Shown: positions 1 to 9,132, counted from the first letter of the stretch. The stretch: DNA of 64,000 bases from Arthrobacter sp. H-02-3 (GCF_003097355.1 NZ_PYUI01000006.1:1-64000), one strand, 5' to 3'. Program-made: numbers and translations. Notes: generated by a model not told the origin, from the letters alone.

Positions 1-159
1 GGACCACCAACCTGCGGGGCTTCCATACGCCTTGAACTCTAGGACCGCCCCGGAACCCCGGCCAGAGCATCGGAGTCAACTATGTGGGTATCCGCAGGAT
101 CCATGTGGGTCCGCCATGTGCCGCCCACCCCCGCACTGACCTGCCGTTACGCCCGTCTA
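1..159. other. Window-edge non-coding stretch
   Basis: This lies downstream of the aminopeptidase stop on the minus strand. I see no supported gene, no hairpin with a U-tract and no RNA. A short direct repeat (ATGTGGGT) occurs twice near 81-108. Confidence 0.5.
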
Positions 160-1473
160 TTAGGCCGGCGTGCGGAAGAACGTCCGGGTGACCGTGGCCA
201 GCCGGTGCGGGTCCTCGACCCCGCACAGCTCGCGCGCCGAGTGCATCGAGAGCAGGGGCACCCCGACGTCGACCGTCCGGATCCCCAGCCGGGTGGCCGT
301 CAGGGGGCCGATCGTGGAGCCGCACGGCATCACGTTGTTGGAGACGAATTCCTGGTACGGGATGCCGGCGTCGGTGCACAGCCGCGCCCAGAGGGCGGCC
401 CCGGCGGCGTCGGTGGCATAGCGCTGGTTAGCGTTGATCTTCAGTAAGGGGCCGCCGTTCAGGACCGGCCGGTTGGCGGGGTCGTGCCGTTCCGGGTAGT
501 TCGGGTGGACGGCATGGCCGGCGTCCGCGGAGACACAGAACGACGCCGCAAAGGCCTGCCGCCGCTGGCTCGCCGAAGCCCCGAGCCCGTCGGAGATCCG
601 CACCAGAATGTCTTCAAGGACCGGGCCGCAGGCGCCGGAGCGTGATGCGGAGCCGATCTCTTCGTGGTCGAAAGCTGCCAGCACGGCGATCGGTGCACCC
701 TCCGGCAGGGGCGTGCCGGAGTGGGCGATCAGCGCCGTGAGCCCGGCGTGCGTCGCGGAGAGGTTATCGAGCCGGCCGGAGGCGAAGAATTCGCGTTTCG
801 CGCCGAACACCGCGGGGGCCTGGGTGTCCGCGATGACGACGTCGTACCCGCCGATCTGCGCCGGATCCACTGCGGCATCCGTGACCTTCGCCGCGAGGAG
901 GCCAAGCAAGTCCTCGGCGGCGGGATCGCCCAGCCCGAACACCGGATTCATGTGCTGCTGCTTGTCCAGGGCCAGTCCTTCGTTCACGGCCCGGTCCAGG
1001 TGGATGGCGAGCTGCGGGAAGCGCAGCAGCGGACCGGTGGCCGTAAGGTGCTGCGTGCCGTCGCGCATGACGAGCCGGCCGGCGAGCTGGAGTTCGCGGT
1101 CCAGCCAGGAGTTCAGGAGGGGGCCGCCGTAGACCTCGACGCCGGCCTGCAGCCAGCCGAACTTGCCCGTGGTGGGCTTGGGCTTGAGTTTGAACGACGG
1201 CGAATCCGTGTGGGCGCCGAGGATATTGAATCCCGTGGTCGGTCCGGCGCCCGGGGGCACCACCCAGGCGATGAGGGCGCCGTCGCGCATCACGTAGAAC
1301 TTGCCGGCCGTGGCGGCGGGTGCCGCCCAGGGCTGCAGCTCGTCGAGGCCGGTGAAGCCTGCCTCGTCCAGCCGGCGCGCGGCCTCGTGGACGGCGTGGA
1401 AGCTCGACGGCGACGCGCTGACGTAGGCGCCGAGGTCCTGGATGTGGTCTGCGGCAGAGCTCGGTGTTGGCAT
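160..1473 (-). CDS. M18 family metallo-aminopeptidase
   Basis: Probably a cytoplasmic zinc aminopeptidase that removes N-terminal residues, often acidic ones, from peptides. The protein of about 437 residues has the M18 landmarks in order: GAHTDSPSFKLKP (first metal-binding His and Asp), DHEEIGSASRSGACGP (Glu-Glu catalytic/metal segment), SADAGHAVHPNYPERHDP, and the C-terminal VMPCGSTIGP and SMHSARELCG with the final metal His. Length matches the family. The frame stays open to 1554, but I chose the ATG at 1473 because homologous sequence begins there and the upstream 27 residues look like untranslated Ala/Arg-rich sequence; no clear Shine-Dalgarno is visible. It is the last minus-strand gene before the window edge and is separated from the permease by a large inverted repeat, so it is probably transcribed alone. 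Family is firm, substrate is not. Confidence 0.9.
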   Translation of the reverse strand: MPTPSSAADHIQDLGAYVSASPSSFHAVHEAARRLDEAGFTGLDELQPWAAPAATAGKFYVMRDGALIAWVVPPGAGPTTGFNILGAHTDSPSFKLKPKPTTGKFGWLQAGVEVYGGPLLNSWLDRELQLAGRLVMRDGTQHLTATGPLLRFPQLAIHLDRAVNEGLALDKQQHMNPVFGLGDPAAEDLLGLLAAKVTDAAVDPAQIGGYDVVIADTQAPAVFGAKREFFASGRLDNLSATHAGLTALIAHSGTPLPEGAPIAVLAAFDHEEIGSASRSGACGPVLEDILVRISDGLGASASQRRQAFAASFCVSADAGHAVHPNYPERHDPANRPVLNGGPLLKINANQRYATDAAGAALWARLCTDAGIPYQEFVSNNVMPCGSTIGPLTATRLGIRTVDVGVPLLSMHSARELCGVEDPHRLATVTRTFFRTPA

Positions 1474-1529
1474 GGTTTCGAGTCTAGCCCGAGCTGCGCG
1501 GGGCGCTGGGGCGACCGCGTTGGTGCACA

Positions 1530-1610
1530 CGGACATGCCCTCCCTTAGCGCCAAGGAATGGACATGAAGGCATTATGTCCACTGATGGGCGCCGGGGGAG
1601 GGCATGTCCG
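1530..1610. repeat. Triple-nested inverted repeat between permease and aminopeptidase
   Basis: A 15-base arm CGGACATGCCCTCCC (1530-1544) is perfectly complementary to 1596-1610. Inside it GCGCC (1548-1552) pairs with GGCGC (1588-1592), and inside that TGGACAT (1559-1565) pairs with ATGTCCA (1575-1581). It sits just downstream of the permease stop and could act as its terminator, but there is no clear U-tract. GGACAT recurs in the outer and inner arms. Confidence 0.75.
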
Positions 1611-1643
1611 GTGGTCCGGGACCGCTGCGGGAGCGGGGGGAGC

Positions 1644-3134
1644 CTACGACGTCGGGCGGGCGCCCACTGTTGCTTCCTCGGTCGCAGCTCCGGCAGGAGC
1701 CGATGATTCCCCGGCAGGAGTCCCGGCAAGATTCACCGTGGCGTTGTCGGCCGGGACCTCGGCTATGCCGGGGACGGTGGCCTTGGCGCCGTTCTTGCGG
1801 TAGCGGAAGACTCCGAGTCCCACGACGACGGCGGCGAGTGCCAGCGAGAGGACCAGTGATTCCCGCGTGGATTCCAGGATTACCATGCCGATCAGGAGCG
1901 CGACGATGCTGACGATGGCCGCCCAGGTCAGGTACGGGAAGAGCCACATCTTCAGCTGGAGGTCCTTGACGGCGGCGCCCATGCGGCGGCGCAGGATCAG
2001 CTGGGAGACGGCGATCACGAGCCACACGAACAGTGCGATGGCGCCGGAGGTGTTAACCAGGAACAGGAAGACAGTGTCCGGGGCGATGTAGTTCAGGCCG
2101 ACTGTGACGAAGCCGACCACCGTGGAGGCCAGCACGGCGGAGGAGGGCACGCCGGTCTTGGAGATCCGCATCCAGGACCGGGGCGCGTCCCCGCGCCGCG
2201 ACAGCGAGAACAGCATGCGGCTGGCGGTGTAGAGGCCCGAGTTCAGGCAGGAGAGTACCGAGGTCAGCACCACGATGTCCATGATGGTGCCGGCTCCGGG
2301 GATCCCGAACAGTTCGATGACTGCAACGTAGGGGCTCTTGGCGACGGAGGCGGAGTTCCAGGGAAGCAGGGTGACCACGATCGCGATGGATCCGATGTAG
2401 AAGACGAGGATGCGCCAGACGGTGGATTTCACGGCCTTCTTGACGGCGTCGACCGGGTTCTCGGATTCGCCGGCGGCGATGGTGGCAATTTCAGCCCCGA
2501 AGAAGGAGAAGACGACGACGAGGATGCCGGCCAGGACGGCGCCGGGTCCGTTGGGCATAAACCCGCCGTGACCGATCAGGTTGTCCAGCCCGGGTGCCGG
2601 GACGCCCGGGATGAGGCCCAGGATCGCGGCGACACCGAAGAGCAGGAAGAGCACGATTGCCGCGACTTTGATGGACGCGAACCAGAATTCGAACTCGCCG
2701 TAAGACTTCACGGAGCCGAGGTTGGTTAGCGTCAGCAGCACCATCAGGGCAAGCGCCCAAACCCACTGGTCAATACCGGGTACCCAGCGGTGCATGATGG
2801 CCGCCCCCGCCGTGGCTTCGATGCCGAGGACAATGATCCAGAACCATGCGTAGAGCCAGCCGATGCTGAACCCTGCCCACCGGCCCAGCGCCTTGTCCGC
2901 GTAGGTCGAGAATGAGCCGGTTTCCGGGTTGGCCGCAGCCATTTCGCCGAGCATGCGCATGACGAGGATGACGACGAGTCCCGCCGCGGCGTAGGCCACC
3001 AGGATGCCGGGGCCGGCCTGCTGGATCGCGGCGCCCGAACCGACAAACAGTCCGGCGCCGATCACGCCGGCGATGGCGATCATGGATAGATGCCTGGGTT
3101 TCAGTGATTTTGAGAGCTGCTGGTCAGCGTGCAT
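1644..3134 (-). CDS. APC-superfamily amino-acid permease (GabP/AAT type)
   Basis: A cytoplasmic-membrane amino-acid transporter of about 496 residues, probably proton-coupled. The N-terminal LKPRHLSMIAIAGVIGAGLF motif with GSGAAIQQAGPG is the classic TM1 of the AAT/GABA permease family, followed by a conserved RMLGEMAA segment and the PETGSFSTYA loop. About twelve hydrophobic segments are visible, with a polar C-terminal tail. The frame is open upstream to 3374, but the ATG at 3134 has a good ribosome-binding site (AAGGA about 8 bases upstream) and begins at the usual family start. It stands alone between the aminopeptidase and the response regulator, all on the minus strand. GABA permease-like is my best guess; lysine, proline or aromatic amino acids are possible substrates. 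Confidence 0.9.
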   Translation of the reverse strand: MHADQQLSKSLKPRHLSMIAIAGVIGAGLFVGSGAAIQQAGPGILVAYAAAGLVVILVMRMLGEMAAANPETGSFSTYADKALGRWAGFSIGWLYAWFWIIVLGIEATAGAAIMHRWVPGIDQWVWALALMVLLTLTNLGSVKSYGEFEFWFASIKVAAIVLFLLFGVAAILGLIPGVPAPGLDNLIGHGGFMPNGPGAVLAGILVVVFSFFGAEIATIAAGESENPVDAVKKAVKSTVWRILVFYIGSIAIVVTLLPWNSASVAKSPYVAVIELFGIPGAGTIMDIVVLTSVLSCLNSGLYTASRMLFSLSRRGDAPRSWMRISKTGVPSSAVLASTVVGFVTVGLNYIAPDTVFLFLVNTSGAIALFVWLVIAVSQLILRRRMGAAVKDLQLKMWLFPYLTWAAIVSIVALLIGMVILESTRESLVLSLALAAVVVGLGVFRYRKNGAKATVPGIAEVPADNATVNLAGTPAGESSAPAGAATEEATVGARPTS

Positions 3135-3474
3135 GGAAGCGCCGTCCTTCGTGGGGGGTCCGGGCCCGTTCTTATGCCGGCAATGCATGGGTTCCATACT
3201 GTGCGGCGGGCCACAATGTCGTTTCACCCTAGACCGCCTCGCGGACGGCCCGTCTTGTGCAGTCCTACAAATGACGCGGGGTCGGACCGGGCCATGACCC
3301 AACAAAGAGGTGTAAGAAGCAACCAAAGTTGCCTCAAGGGCAATTTGGTAATGTGCCTGAAACCACTGCTTCAAAACTACCGGCCGGTAACCAGGTCGAC
3401 TGTCCCGCCAGCCGTCGGGCAGGCGCCCGTCCGAGGGGGTGCTTCCGCCAGTCGTCCGCTTCGGCTAGCAGTCG
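3135..3474. promoter_or_regulatory. 340-bp intergenic region upstream of the permease
   Basis: Non-coding region holding the permease promoter and the 3' end of the response-regulator transcript. It contains an imperfect inverted repeat at 3322-3349 (ACCAAAGTTGCC against GGCAATTTGGT, five-base loop), which could be a weak terminator for the regulator or an operator for the permease. I see no small gene here. Confidence 0.5.
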
Positions 3475-4209
3475 CTAGTAATCCGCGTTGCTCGGCACCA
3501 CGAGCCCGGTCTCGTAGGCGTACACAACCGCCTGGACGCGGTCGCGGAGGTGCAGCTTGGTCAGGATCCGGCGCACGTGAGTCTTGACCGTGGCCTCGGA
3601 CAGGAAGTACCTGTGCGCGATTTCGGCGTTGGAGAGACCCTCCGCCATCGCCCCGAGCATCTCGGTTTCGCGCGGGGTCAGACCCTCCAGCAGGGGATCC
3701 CTGGCGGGACGCGCCGGATTACCGGCCGGGCCGCCGCCGTCCACCCCGGACGGGGCCGCCCCCGCCGGGGCGGCGCCGCGGACATAGGTCTCCAGCAGCC
3801 GCTGCGTGACACGCGGAGCCACCACGGCGTCGCCGCTGGCCACGACCCGCACGGCACTGATCAGTTCGGCAGGGGCGACGTCCTTGAGCAGGAACGCCGA
3901 GGCCCCGGCCTGCAGCCCGGCAAAGGCGTATTCATCGAGGTCAAAGGTGGTCAGGATGATGATCTTGGCGCGGGGCGCCGAGGCCGCAATGGCCCGGGTC
4001 GCCTCGATCCCGTCCAGCACCGGCATCCGGACGTCCATCAGGACGACGTCGGGCACGAGCTCCCGGGCTTGCCGCACCGCTTCGGCGCCGTCGGACGCCT
4101 CGCCGACGATGCACAAGTCATCTTCGCCCTCGAGGATGAGACGGAACCCCATCCGAAGCAGCGGCTGGTCATCCACCAGCAGAACGCGTATGGGTTCTTT
4201 GTCGGCCAC
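3475..4209 (-). CDS. NarL/LuxR-type response regulator
   Basis: A DNA-binding response regulator of 244 residues. The receiver domain begins RVLLVDDQPLLRMGFRLIL, carries the acidic pair at Asp13-Asp14, the phospho-acceptor Asp in VVLMDVRMP (about residue 59), the switch residues in IILTTFD and the conserved Lys in FLLKDVAP. A Gly/Pro/Ala-rich linker (about residues 147-172) leads to a LuxR helix-turn-helix (LTPRETEMLGAMAEGLSNAEIA, TVKTHVRRILTKL). It is the last gene of an apparent four-gene operon: ABC ATPase, ABC permease, kinase, regulator. It overlaps the kinase by 41 bases, so the two are almost certainly co-translated partners. The regulon is unknown; the ABC transporter genes of the same operon are the obvious targets. 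Confidence 0.93.
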   Translation of the reverse strand: MADKEPIRVLLVDDQPLLRMGFRLILEGEDDLCIVGEASDGAEAVRQARELVPDVVLMDVRMPVLDGIEATRAIAASAPRAKIIILTTFDLDEYAFAGLQAGASAFLLKDVAPAELISAVRVVASGDAVVAPRVTQRLLETYVRGAAPAGAAPSGVDGGGPAGNPARPARDPLLEGLTPRETEMLGAMAEGLSNAEIAHRYFLSEATVKTHVRRILTKLHLRDRVQAVVYAYETGLVVPSNADY

Positions 4210-5587
4210 TGTTTCCCCTTGTTTGTGTTGCGGCTGTTGGTATTAGAGCTGTTGGTGTTGCGGCTGGTGGAGTTGCCGTGTCTTCATTGCAGTTCAGTTC
4301 AGCGTGCACCCGCCAGCCGCCGTTGCCGGTGCGCCCCGCCTGCACCGTGCCTGCGTAGATCTTGGCCCGCTCCCGCATCCCGGCAATTCCCTGGCCGGTG
4401 CCGAGCGATTCCCGTGAATCGGCGTGCGCGCCGGCCCCCGGACCGCCGAATTCCACGGTTCCGCGGCCGTCGTCGGCCACGTCAATGGTCACGAGCGAAC
4501 CGTTCCGGACGATGCCCACGTCCACGCGGCTCAGCGCACGCCCGTAGCGCAGCACATTTGTCAGCGACTCCTGCACGATCCTGTAGACGGTCAGCTGGAA
4601 CGCTGCATCGCCGGGCAGCGCCGGACCGGTGTGCGTGTAATGCAGCGGCAGGCCTGCGGTGCGGAAGCCTTCAAGCAGTTTGGCGAGGCTGCCGCCGTCC
4701 ACGAGCGGTTCCCGCGGAGCATGTCCCGCGCCGGAATCGTCGCGCAGCACGCCGAGGACGCGCCGCATGTCGGCCAGCGCGGTCCGCCCTGTCCGGGAGA
4801 GTTCCTCCAAAACGCCGGCGGCGCGCTGCGGATCCTTCTTGACCACGACGGCGGCGCCATCCGACAGGCTGATCATGACGGTCAGCGAGTGCGCCACGAC
4901 GTCGTGCATTTCGCGTGCGATCCGGTTGCGTTCGGTGGCCGAGCCGAGCTGCTGGGCGCGGGCCGCCCAGGCGGCTATCTCGTGCTCGTGCTCGCGCCGT
5001 TGCCGCACCGAGATCCCGATCCCCGTGGCGATCACGTTGGAAAGGGTGATGCTGATGGCGGCCGCGATGCTCGTGATCAGCTGGAAGTTCTCCGGCGTGC
5101 TGACGGCCATGTCCGGGAGCCGCCCATCCAGCGGGCCAACCGCGAGCATGAAGTACAGGAGCACGAGCGGGGCCGTCGTCACGGCGAGGGCCGCCAGGGC
5201 GAAACGCCGGTTGCGGACCACCGCCACCGCGTACAGCGCAAACCAGAGCCCGGCGGAGACATTGGAACCCCACGGATGCAGGAACGTGACGGCCAGTTCC
5301 AGCGCCCCCACGGCCGCCGTTACCTGCACCGGGCGGGAGCGCCGGAAAAGCAGGACGGGAGCGGCCGCCGCGAGCAGCACGGTGACCTGCCATTCGCCGT
5401 GAACGAGTGACTCGACCGCCGTGGGCGTGACCAGGAGCAGGTAGCAGAGCACCACCAGGACATCCATGACCCGCGGACGGGCCAACAGGTAGCGGCGGAG
5501 CCAACCGCGCCGGCGTGCGGTGATTTCGGCGAAGGACGCGTCGGCCGGAGCGGCTGACGCGTCCTTCACGGGCACAGCATCGATCAT
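4169..5587 (-). CDS. NarL-type sensor histidine kinase (HisKA_3)
   Basis: A membrane histidine kinase of 472 residues. Four to six hydrophobic segments lie between about residues 40 and 190. The HisKA_3 dimerisation motif EMHDVVAHSLTVMI follows, with the phospho-accepting His at about residue 228, and an ATPase domain with the N-box VQESLTNVLRYG and G-box DDGRG and GQGIAGMRERAKIYAG. There is no obvious extracellular sensor domain, as in the DesK/LiaS-like intramembrane-sensing kinases. The C-terminal tail is low-complexity Ala/Thr/Pro and runs 41 bases into the response-regulator gene. It is the third gene of the ABC-kinase-regulator operon, 31 bases after the ABC permease, which suggests it senses envelope stress or an antibiotic that the transporter handles. 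Confidence 0.92.
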   Translation of the reverse strand: MIDAVPVKDASAAPADASFAEITARRRGWLRRYLLARPRVMDVLVVLCYLLLVTPTAVESLVHGEWQVTVLLAAAAPVLLFRRSRPVQVTAAVGALELAVTFLHPWGSNVSAGLWFALYAVAVVRNRRFALAALAVTTAPLVLLYFMLAVGPLDGRLPDMAVSTPENFQLITSIAAAISITLSNVIATGIGISVRQRREHEHEIAAWAARAQQLGSATERNRIAREMHDVVAHSLTVMISLSDGAAVVVKKDPQRAAGVLEELSRTGRTALADMRRVLGVLRDDSGAGHAPREPLVDGGSLAKLLEGFRTAGLPLHYTHTGPALPGDAAFQLTVYRIVQESLTNVLRYGRALSRVDVGIVRNGSLVTIDVADDGRGTVEFGGPGAGAHADSRESLGTGQGIAGMRERAKIYAGTVQAGRTGNGGWRVHAELNCNEDTATPPAATPTALIPTAATQTRGNSGRQRTHTRSAGG

Positions 5588-5618
5588 GCTCTGAGCCTAG
5601 ACTGTGGGATCTGCAGGC

Positions 5619-6509
5619 CTAGACATCCCGCCTCTTGAGCATGACGCCGGCGAGGAGCACGGGAACAACAACCCAGGCGCCCAGGACCAGGCCGGCCTGC
5701 CAGGCTTCCAGGGTGTCCGGGACGTGGTCCAAAGCTGTGAGCGGATCCACCGTGTTGCCCGGCAGGTACTTGCGGGCCTCCACGAAGAAGTCACCCGGAA
5801 TGAGCTGGAAGGCGATGGGTGCCACGAAGAACAGGCCCACCAGGCTCATGATGCCGCCCGCCGAGTTGCGGATCAGGGTTCCCAGGGCCAGGCCGATCGC
5901 CGCGACGGCTGCCACGTAGATGCTGTTGACGATGAGCATCTTGACCGACTGCGAGCTGCCCAGGTCAAGGCCAAGGCCGTAGTTGTCCAGGATCGGCACC
6001 GAGACGAAACCGGCGGCCAAGGTGGACGCGGCCGTGACCACGAAGGACGTCAGCACTACCACCACGAGCTTGGCCGCGAACGCCGGGATGCGCTTGGGCA
6101 CGGCCGCGAACGTGGACCGGGCCATGCCGGTGGTGAATTCCGAGCTCATCAGCAGCACGCCGAGGGAGCCGAGGATGAGCTGGGCGAAGGCGATGCCGGA
6201 GGTGGGGACGCCGACGGCGAGGTCCCCTCCCTGCGCCGCGATCCTGGCGGCCGCCTGCGGGTCCCGCGCCGCGGCCTCGGAGAACTGCCCCGTTCCCCAG
6301 GCTGAGAGTGCCCCAAACCCCACCATCACCACAATCGTGGACCCGAGCAGGATCAGGGTGGAGAGCAGGGTGCGGAACTTGATGAATTCGGAGTTGAGGA
6401 CCCGCGGGAAGCTGGGTCCGGGCCCGGAACTGGTGCCGTCTCCGGACCGCTGGGGGCCGGCGTCGGCACCGCGGGGCGAGGGCGTGGATTCAACGGTAGT
6501 GGAACTCAT
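5619..6509 (-). CDS. ABC-2 type transporter permease
   Basis: A membrane subunit of an ABC exporter, 296 residues with about six hydrophobic segments. A Pro/Gly/Ser-rich cytoplasmic N-terminus is followed by LNSEFIKFRTLLSTLILL, typical of ABC-2 permeases that begin with an amphipathic helix before TM1. It contains GSLGVLLMSSEFTTGMARSTF, the conserved ABC-2 core region. The start lies only 3 bases after the stop of the ATPase gene, so the two form one transporter. No substrate is predictable from sequence; linkage to a two-component system favours efflux of an envelope-active compound. Confidence 0.87.
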   Translation of the reverse strand: MSSTTVESTPSPRGADAGPQRSGDGTSSGPGPSFPRVLNSEFIKFRTLLSTLILLGSTIVVMVGFGALSAWGTGQFSEAAARDPQAAARIAAQGGDLAVGVPTSGIAFAQLILGSLGVLLMSSEFTTGMARSTFAAVPKRIPAFAAKLVVVVLTSFVVTAASTLAAGFVSVPILDNYGLGLDLGSSQSVKMLIVNSIYVAAVAAIGLALGTLIRNSAGGIMSLVGLFFVAPIAFQLIPGDFFVEARKYLPGNTVDPLTALDHVPDTLEAWQAGLVLGAWVVVPVLLAGVMLKRRDV

Positions 6510-6512
6510 GGC

Positions 6513-7454
6513 TTACTTGCCTCCGGCTTCGACGGGATCGGCGCCCGTGGTGATCAGCGAGTGGTATTCGACCTCATCCTTGGTCAGTTCCATGTAGGCC
6601 TCCTCGAGGCTGGCCTGGAGCGGCGTGAGTTCGTAGATCATGACCTGGTGTTCCAGCGCGGCGGTGGCGATCTGCCGGGGGTCCAGCCCCTTGACTTCCA
6701 GGAGCTCGCGTTCCTGGACCTCCACCGAGACGCCGGTTCCGGCCAGCAGCTGCATGAGCCGGTCCGGCTGGTCGGTCCGGACCCGCGTGCGGCCCTGGCC
6801 CTTGCCGGTGATGATCTCCTGGATCGGGGCGTCGGCGATGATCCTCCCGCGGCCGATCACGATCAGGTGGTCCGCCGTGACGGCCATTTCACTCATGAGG
6901 TGGCTGGAGAGGAAGACCGTGCGCCCCTCGGAGGCCAGGTACTTCACCAGGTTGCGGACCCACACCACCCCCTCCGGGTCGAGACCGTTGACGGGCTCGT
7001 CGAGGATGACGGTCTGCGGGTCACCCAGGAGGGCCGCGGCGATGCCCAGCCGCTGGCCCATGCCGAGCGAGAAGCCGCCGACCTTTTTCCTGGCCACTTC
7101 GGCCAGTCCGGTCATCTCGATCACGTCGTGGACGCGCTTCTTGGGGATGCTGTGCGTCGCGGCCATGGCCAGCAGGTGGTTGTAGGCGGAGCGGCTCGTG
7201 TGGACGGCTTTGGCGTCCAGCAGCGCGCCGACGTCCCGCAGCGGGGCGGCGTGCTTGGTGAGCGGCGATCCGTTGACGGTCACGGAGCCCGACGTCGGCC
7301 GGTCCAGTCCCATGATCATGCGCATGGTGGTGGATTTTCCGGCCCCGTTCGGGCCCAGGAAGCCGGTGACCCGGCCGGCTTCGACGGTGAAGTTGACGCC
7401 GGCGACGGCGGTCTTGTCGCCGTAAACCTTGGTCAGGCCTCGTGCTTCGATCAT
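6513..7454 (-). CDS. ABC transporter ATP-binding protein
   Basis: An ATPase subunit of 313 residues that starts the four-gene operon. Walker A is GPNGAGKST, the signature is FSLGMGQRLGIAAALLGDP, and Walker B with catalytic Glu is TVILDEPVNGLDPEG, followed by the switch His in FLSSHLMSEM. The C-terminal extension of about 90 residues is typical of ATPases paired with ABC-2 permeases (CcmA/NatA/DRA type). The ATG at 7454 has an AAAGGAA ribosome-binding site about 8 bases upstream. The 181-base gap upstream (7455-7635) must hold the operon promoter. Confidence 0.92.
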   Translation of the reverse strand: MIEARGLTKVYGDKTAVAGVNFTVEAGRVTGFLGPNGAGKSTTMRMIMGLDRPTSGSVTVNGSPLTKHAAPLRDVGALLDAKAVHTSRSAYNHLLAMAATHSIPKKRVHDVIEMTGLAEVARKKVGGFSLGMGQRLGIAAALLGDPQTVILDEPVNGLDPEGVVWVRNLVKYLASEGRTVFLSSHLMSEMAVTADHLIVIGRGRIIADAPIQEIITGKGQGRTRVRTDQPDRLMQLLAGTGVSVEVQERELLEVKGLDPRQIATAALEHQVMIYELTPLQASLEEAYMELTKDEVEYHSLITTGADPVEAGGK

Positions 7455-7635
7455 GGAAGCGTTCCTTTACGTAGCGGGCTGTTGTCCGGGGCGCCGCAGT
7501 CACGGGCCCGTCTGCACACCACGCTACCGACGCCGGGGGCGTATTTCGCCGGTCTCAGGGATGATTCAGGGGCGAATCAGGGTAGTCCGGGAGGATGACA
7601 AGGCCGCCCGCGGGCAGGGGCGGCACGAGCGTGAT

Positions 7636-9132
7636 TCAGTCGAGCGGCGAATAGTACGTCAGCGCGCCGCGGCGGACCGCGAACTCCACGCTCCGCACGC
7701 CGGGCATGACCTCACCGTCAACGGCCAGGACCATGGGCCCGTCCCCTGGTTCCACCGTGATCCGGTCCGTTTCGGTGAGGTGGGTGATCCCGGAGGTGGC
7801 CACGGTGCCGGTCAGCACGGCCCAGAGCAGCCGCAGCCGGGCGAACGGCTCGTCGGCGGTGATCATCCGCAGGTCCAGGACTCCGTCGGCCAGCACGGGG
7901 CGTACCAGCGGCGCGTGGTCGCGGGGGTAGTAGCGGCCGCGGCCGATGTAGAGGATCCACAGCCGGTGCCGCACCCCGTTGACGATCAGCGTGGTGGGGG
8001 TGCCGGCCGCGAAGGTCCGGAACATGGCCACCACACCGGCAAGGGGTTTGCCGAGTGCCGGCTGGAGCTGTTCGCGCCGGCGGACCAGGTTCGGGTAGAG
8101 GCCGATGCTGGCGGTGTTGAGCATGCTCAGTTCGAGGTGCTCGGGGCTGTCGGGGAGCCCTCGCTCAACGCTCACGTGGCCGACGTCGGCCACGGCCGCC
8201 TCGCCGCGCGATGCCGCCCGGACGGCCGCCTCCAGGGTGGGTGTCCCGGCGTCGCGGGCGAAGTGATTGAGCGTTCCGCCGGGAAGCACCAGCAGCGGGA
8301 GCGAATGTTCGACAGCGGTGGCCGCCGCGGTGCCGACGGTTCCGTCACCGCCCCAGACGCCGAGGGCCACAATCCCCGGGCGGGTCGCGACGCCGGCTAT
8401 TTCCGCCGCGATGTCCTCGCCCTGGCCGATTTCCTGTATATACGCTTTGGGGAATATTTTCTGGAGGGCGTCTGCGGTCTCGTCGGCATAGGAGCCGCCG
8501 AGGGCGTTAATCGCGATGCCGAGGCCATGACCCTCCGGAAGGTCAGGAGCCCGGAGGGCGCTGCGGCGGGTCTCCGGGAACGGCGGCCGGACAGGCCACC
8601 ATTTCCGCGTCACCATGGCCGCCCCGGCGCCGATCGCGGAGCCGAACAGCACGTCCGAGGGCCAGTGGGCCCCCGTGTGGACCCGCGAGTAGGCCACCCC
8701 GGCCGCGACAGGGGCCAGCGCCGCTCCGAGTCCCGGCCGGACCATGCCGACGCCCAGCGCAAAGGCAACCGCGGAGGCCGAGTGGCCCGACGGCATCGAC
8801 GAACTCGTGGGCTGGGGGTTGACGAAGCGGAAGACCGGCAGGTGTTCGGGCAGGGGGCGCCTCCGGGGCAGGAGCGTCTTGAACACCACGTTGGTGACGG
8901 CCGACGCCACGCCTTGCGCAATGAGCCCGTGCACGGCTGCCCGCCGCGTCTTTCCAGGCACGAGGGCCATGACTCCGGCGATGCCGAACCAGAGCTTGCC
9001 TTTGTTGGCGGCTGCGGACAAGCCGCGGAAAAACTCATCGTGGCCACCGCCCGGCAGCTTGGACACGGCGCGCACAAGTTTGCGGTCGAGGCTCGACAGG
9101 CGGCCGGGAGCTTTCCTCAGCATGGTTCGCAT
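7636..9132 (-). CDS. Fused PAP2 phosphatase / diacylglycerol kinase-like protein
   Basis: A 498-residue two-domain lipid enzyme. The N-terminal half is a type 2 phosphatidic acid phosphatase with all three motifs: K-to-RP in FKTLLPRRRPL, PSGHSASAVAF, and SRVHTGAHWPSD. The C-terminal half is a DAGK catalytic domain with the nucleotide-binding GGDGT and the following LPGGTLNHFARD. Opposing activities (dephosphorylating and phosphorylating lipids) in one chain are a known but poorly understood actinobacterial architecture; the true substrates, possibly isoprenoid or diacylglycerol lipids, cannot be read from sequence. It has its own transcription unit between the ABC operon promoter and the MFS gene, all on the minus strand. 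Confidence 0.9.
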   Translation of the reverse strand: MRTMLRKAPGRLSSLDRKLVRAVSKLPGGGHDEFFRGLSAAANKGKLWFGIAGVMALVPGKTRRAAVHGLIAQGVASAVTNVVFKTLLPRRRPLPEHLPVFRFVNPQPTSSSMPSGHSASAVAFALGVGMVRPGLGAALAPVAAGVAYSRVHTGAHWPSDVLFGSAIGAGAAMVTRKWWPVRPPFPETRRSALRAPDLPEGHGLGIAINALGGSYADETADALQKIFPKAYIQEIGQGEDIAAEIAGVATRPGIVALGVWGGDGTVGTAAATAVEHSLPLLVLPGGTLNHFARDAGTPTLEAAVRAASRGEAAVADVGHVSVERGLPDSPEHLELSMLNTASIGLYPNLVRRREQLQPALGKPLAGVVAMFRTFAAGTPTTLIVNGVRHRLWILYIGRGRYYPRDHAPLVRPVLADGVLDLRMITADEPFARLRLLWAVLTGTVATSGITHLTETDRITVEPGDGPMVLAVDGEVMPGVRSVEFAVRRGALTYYSPLD

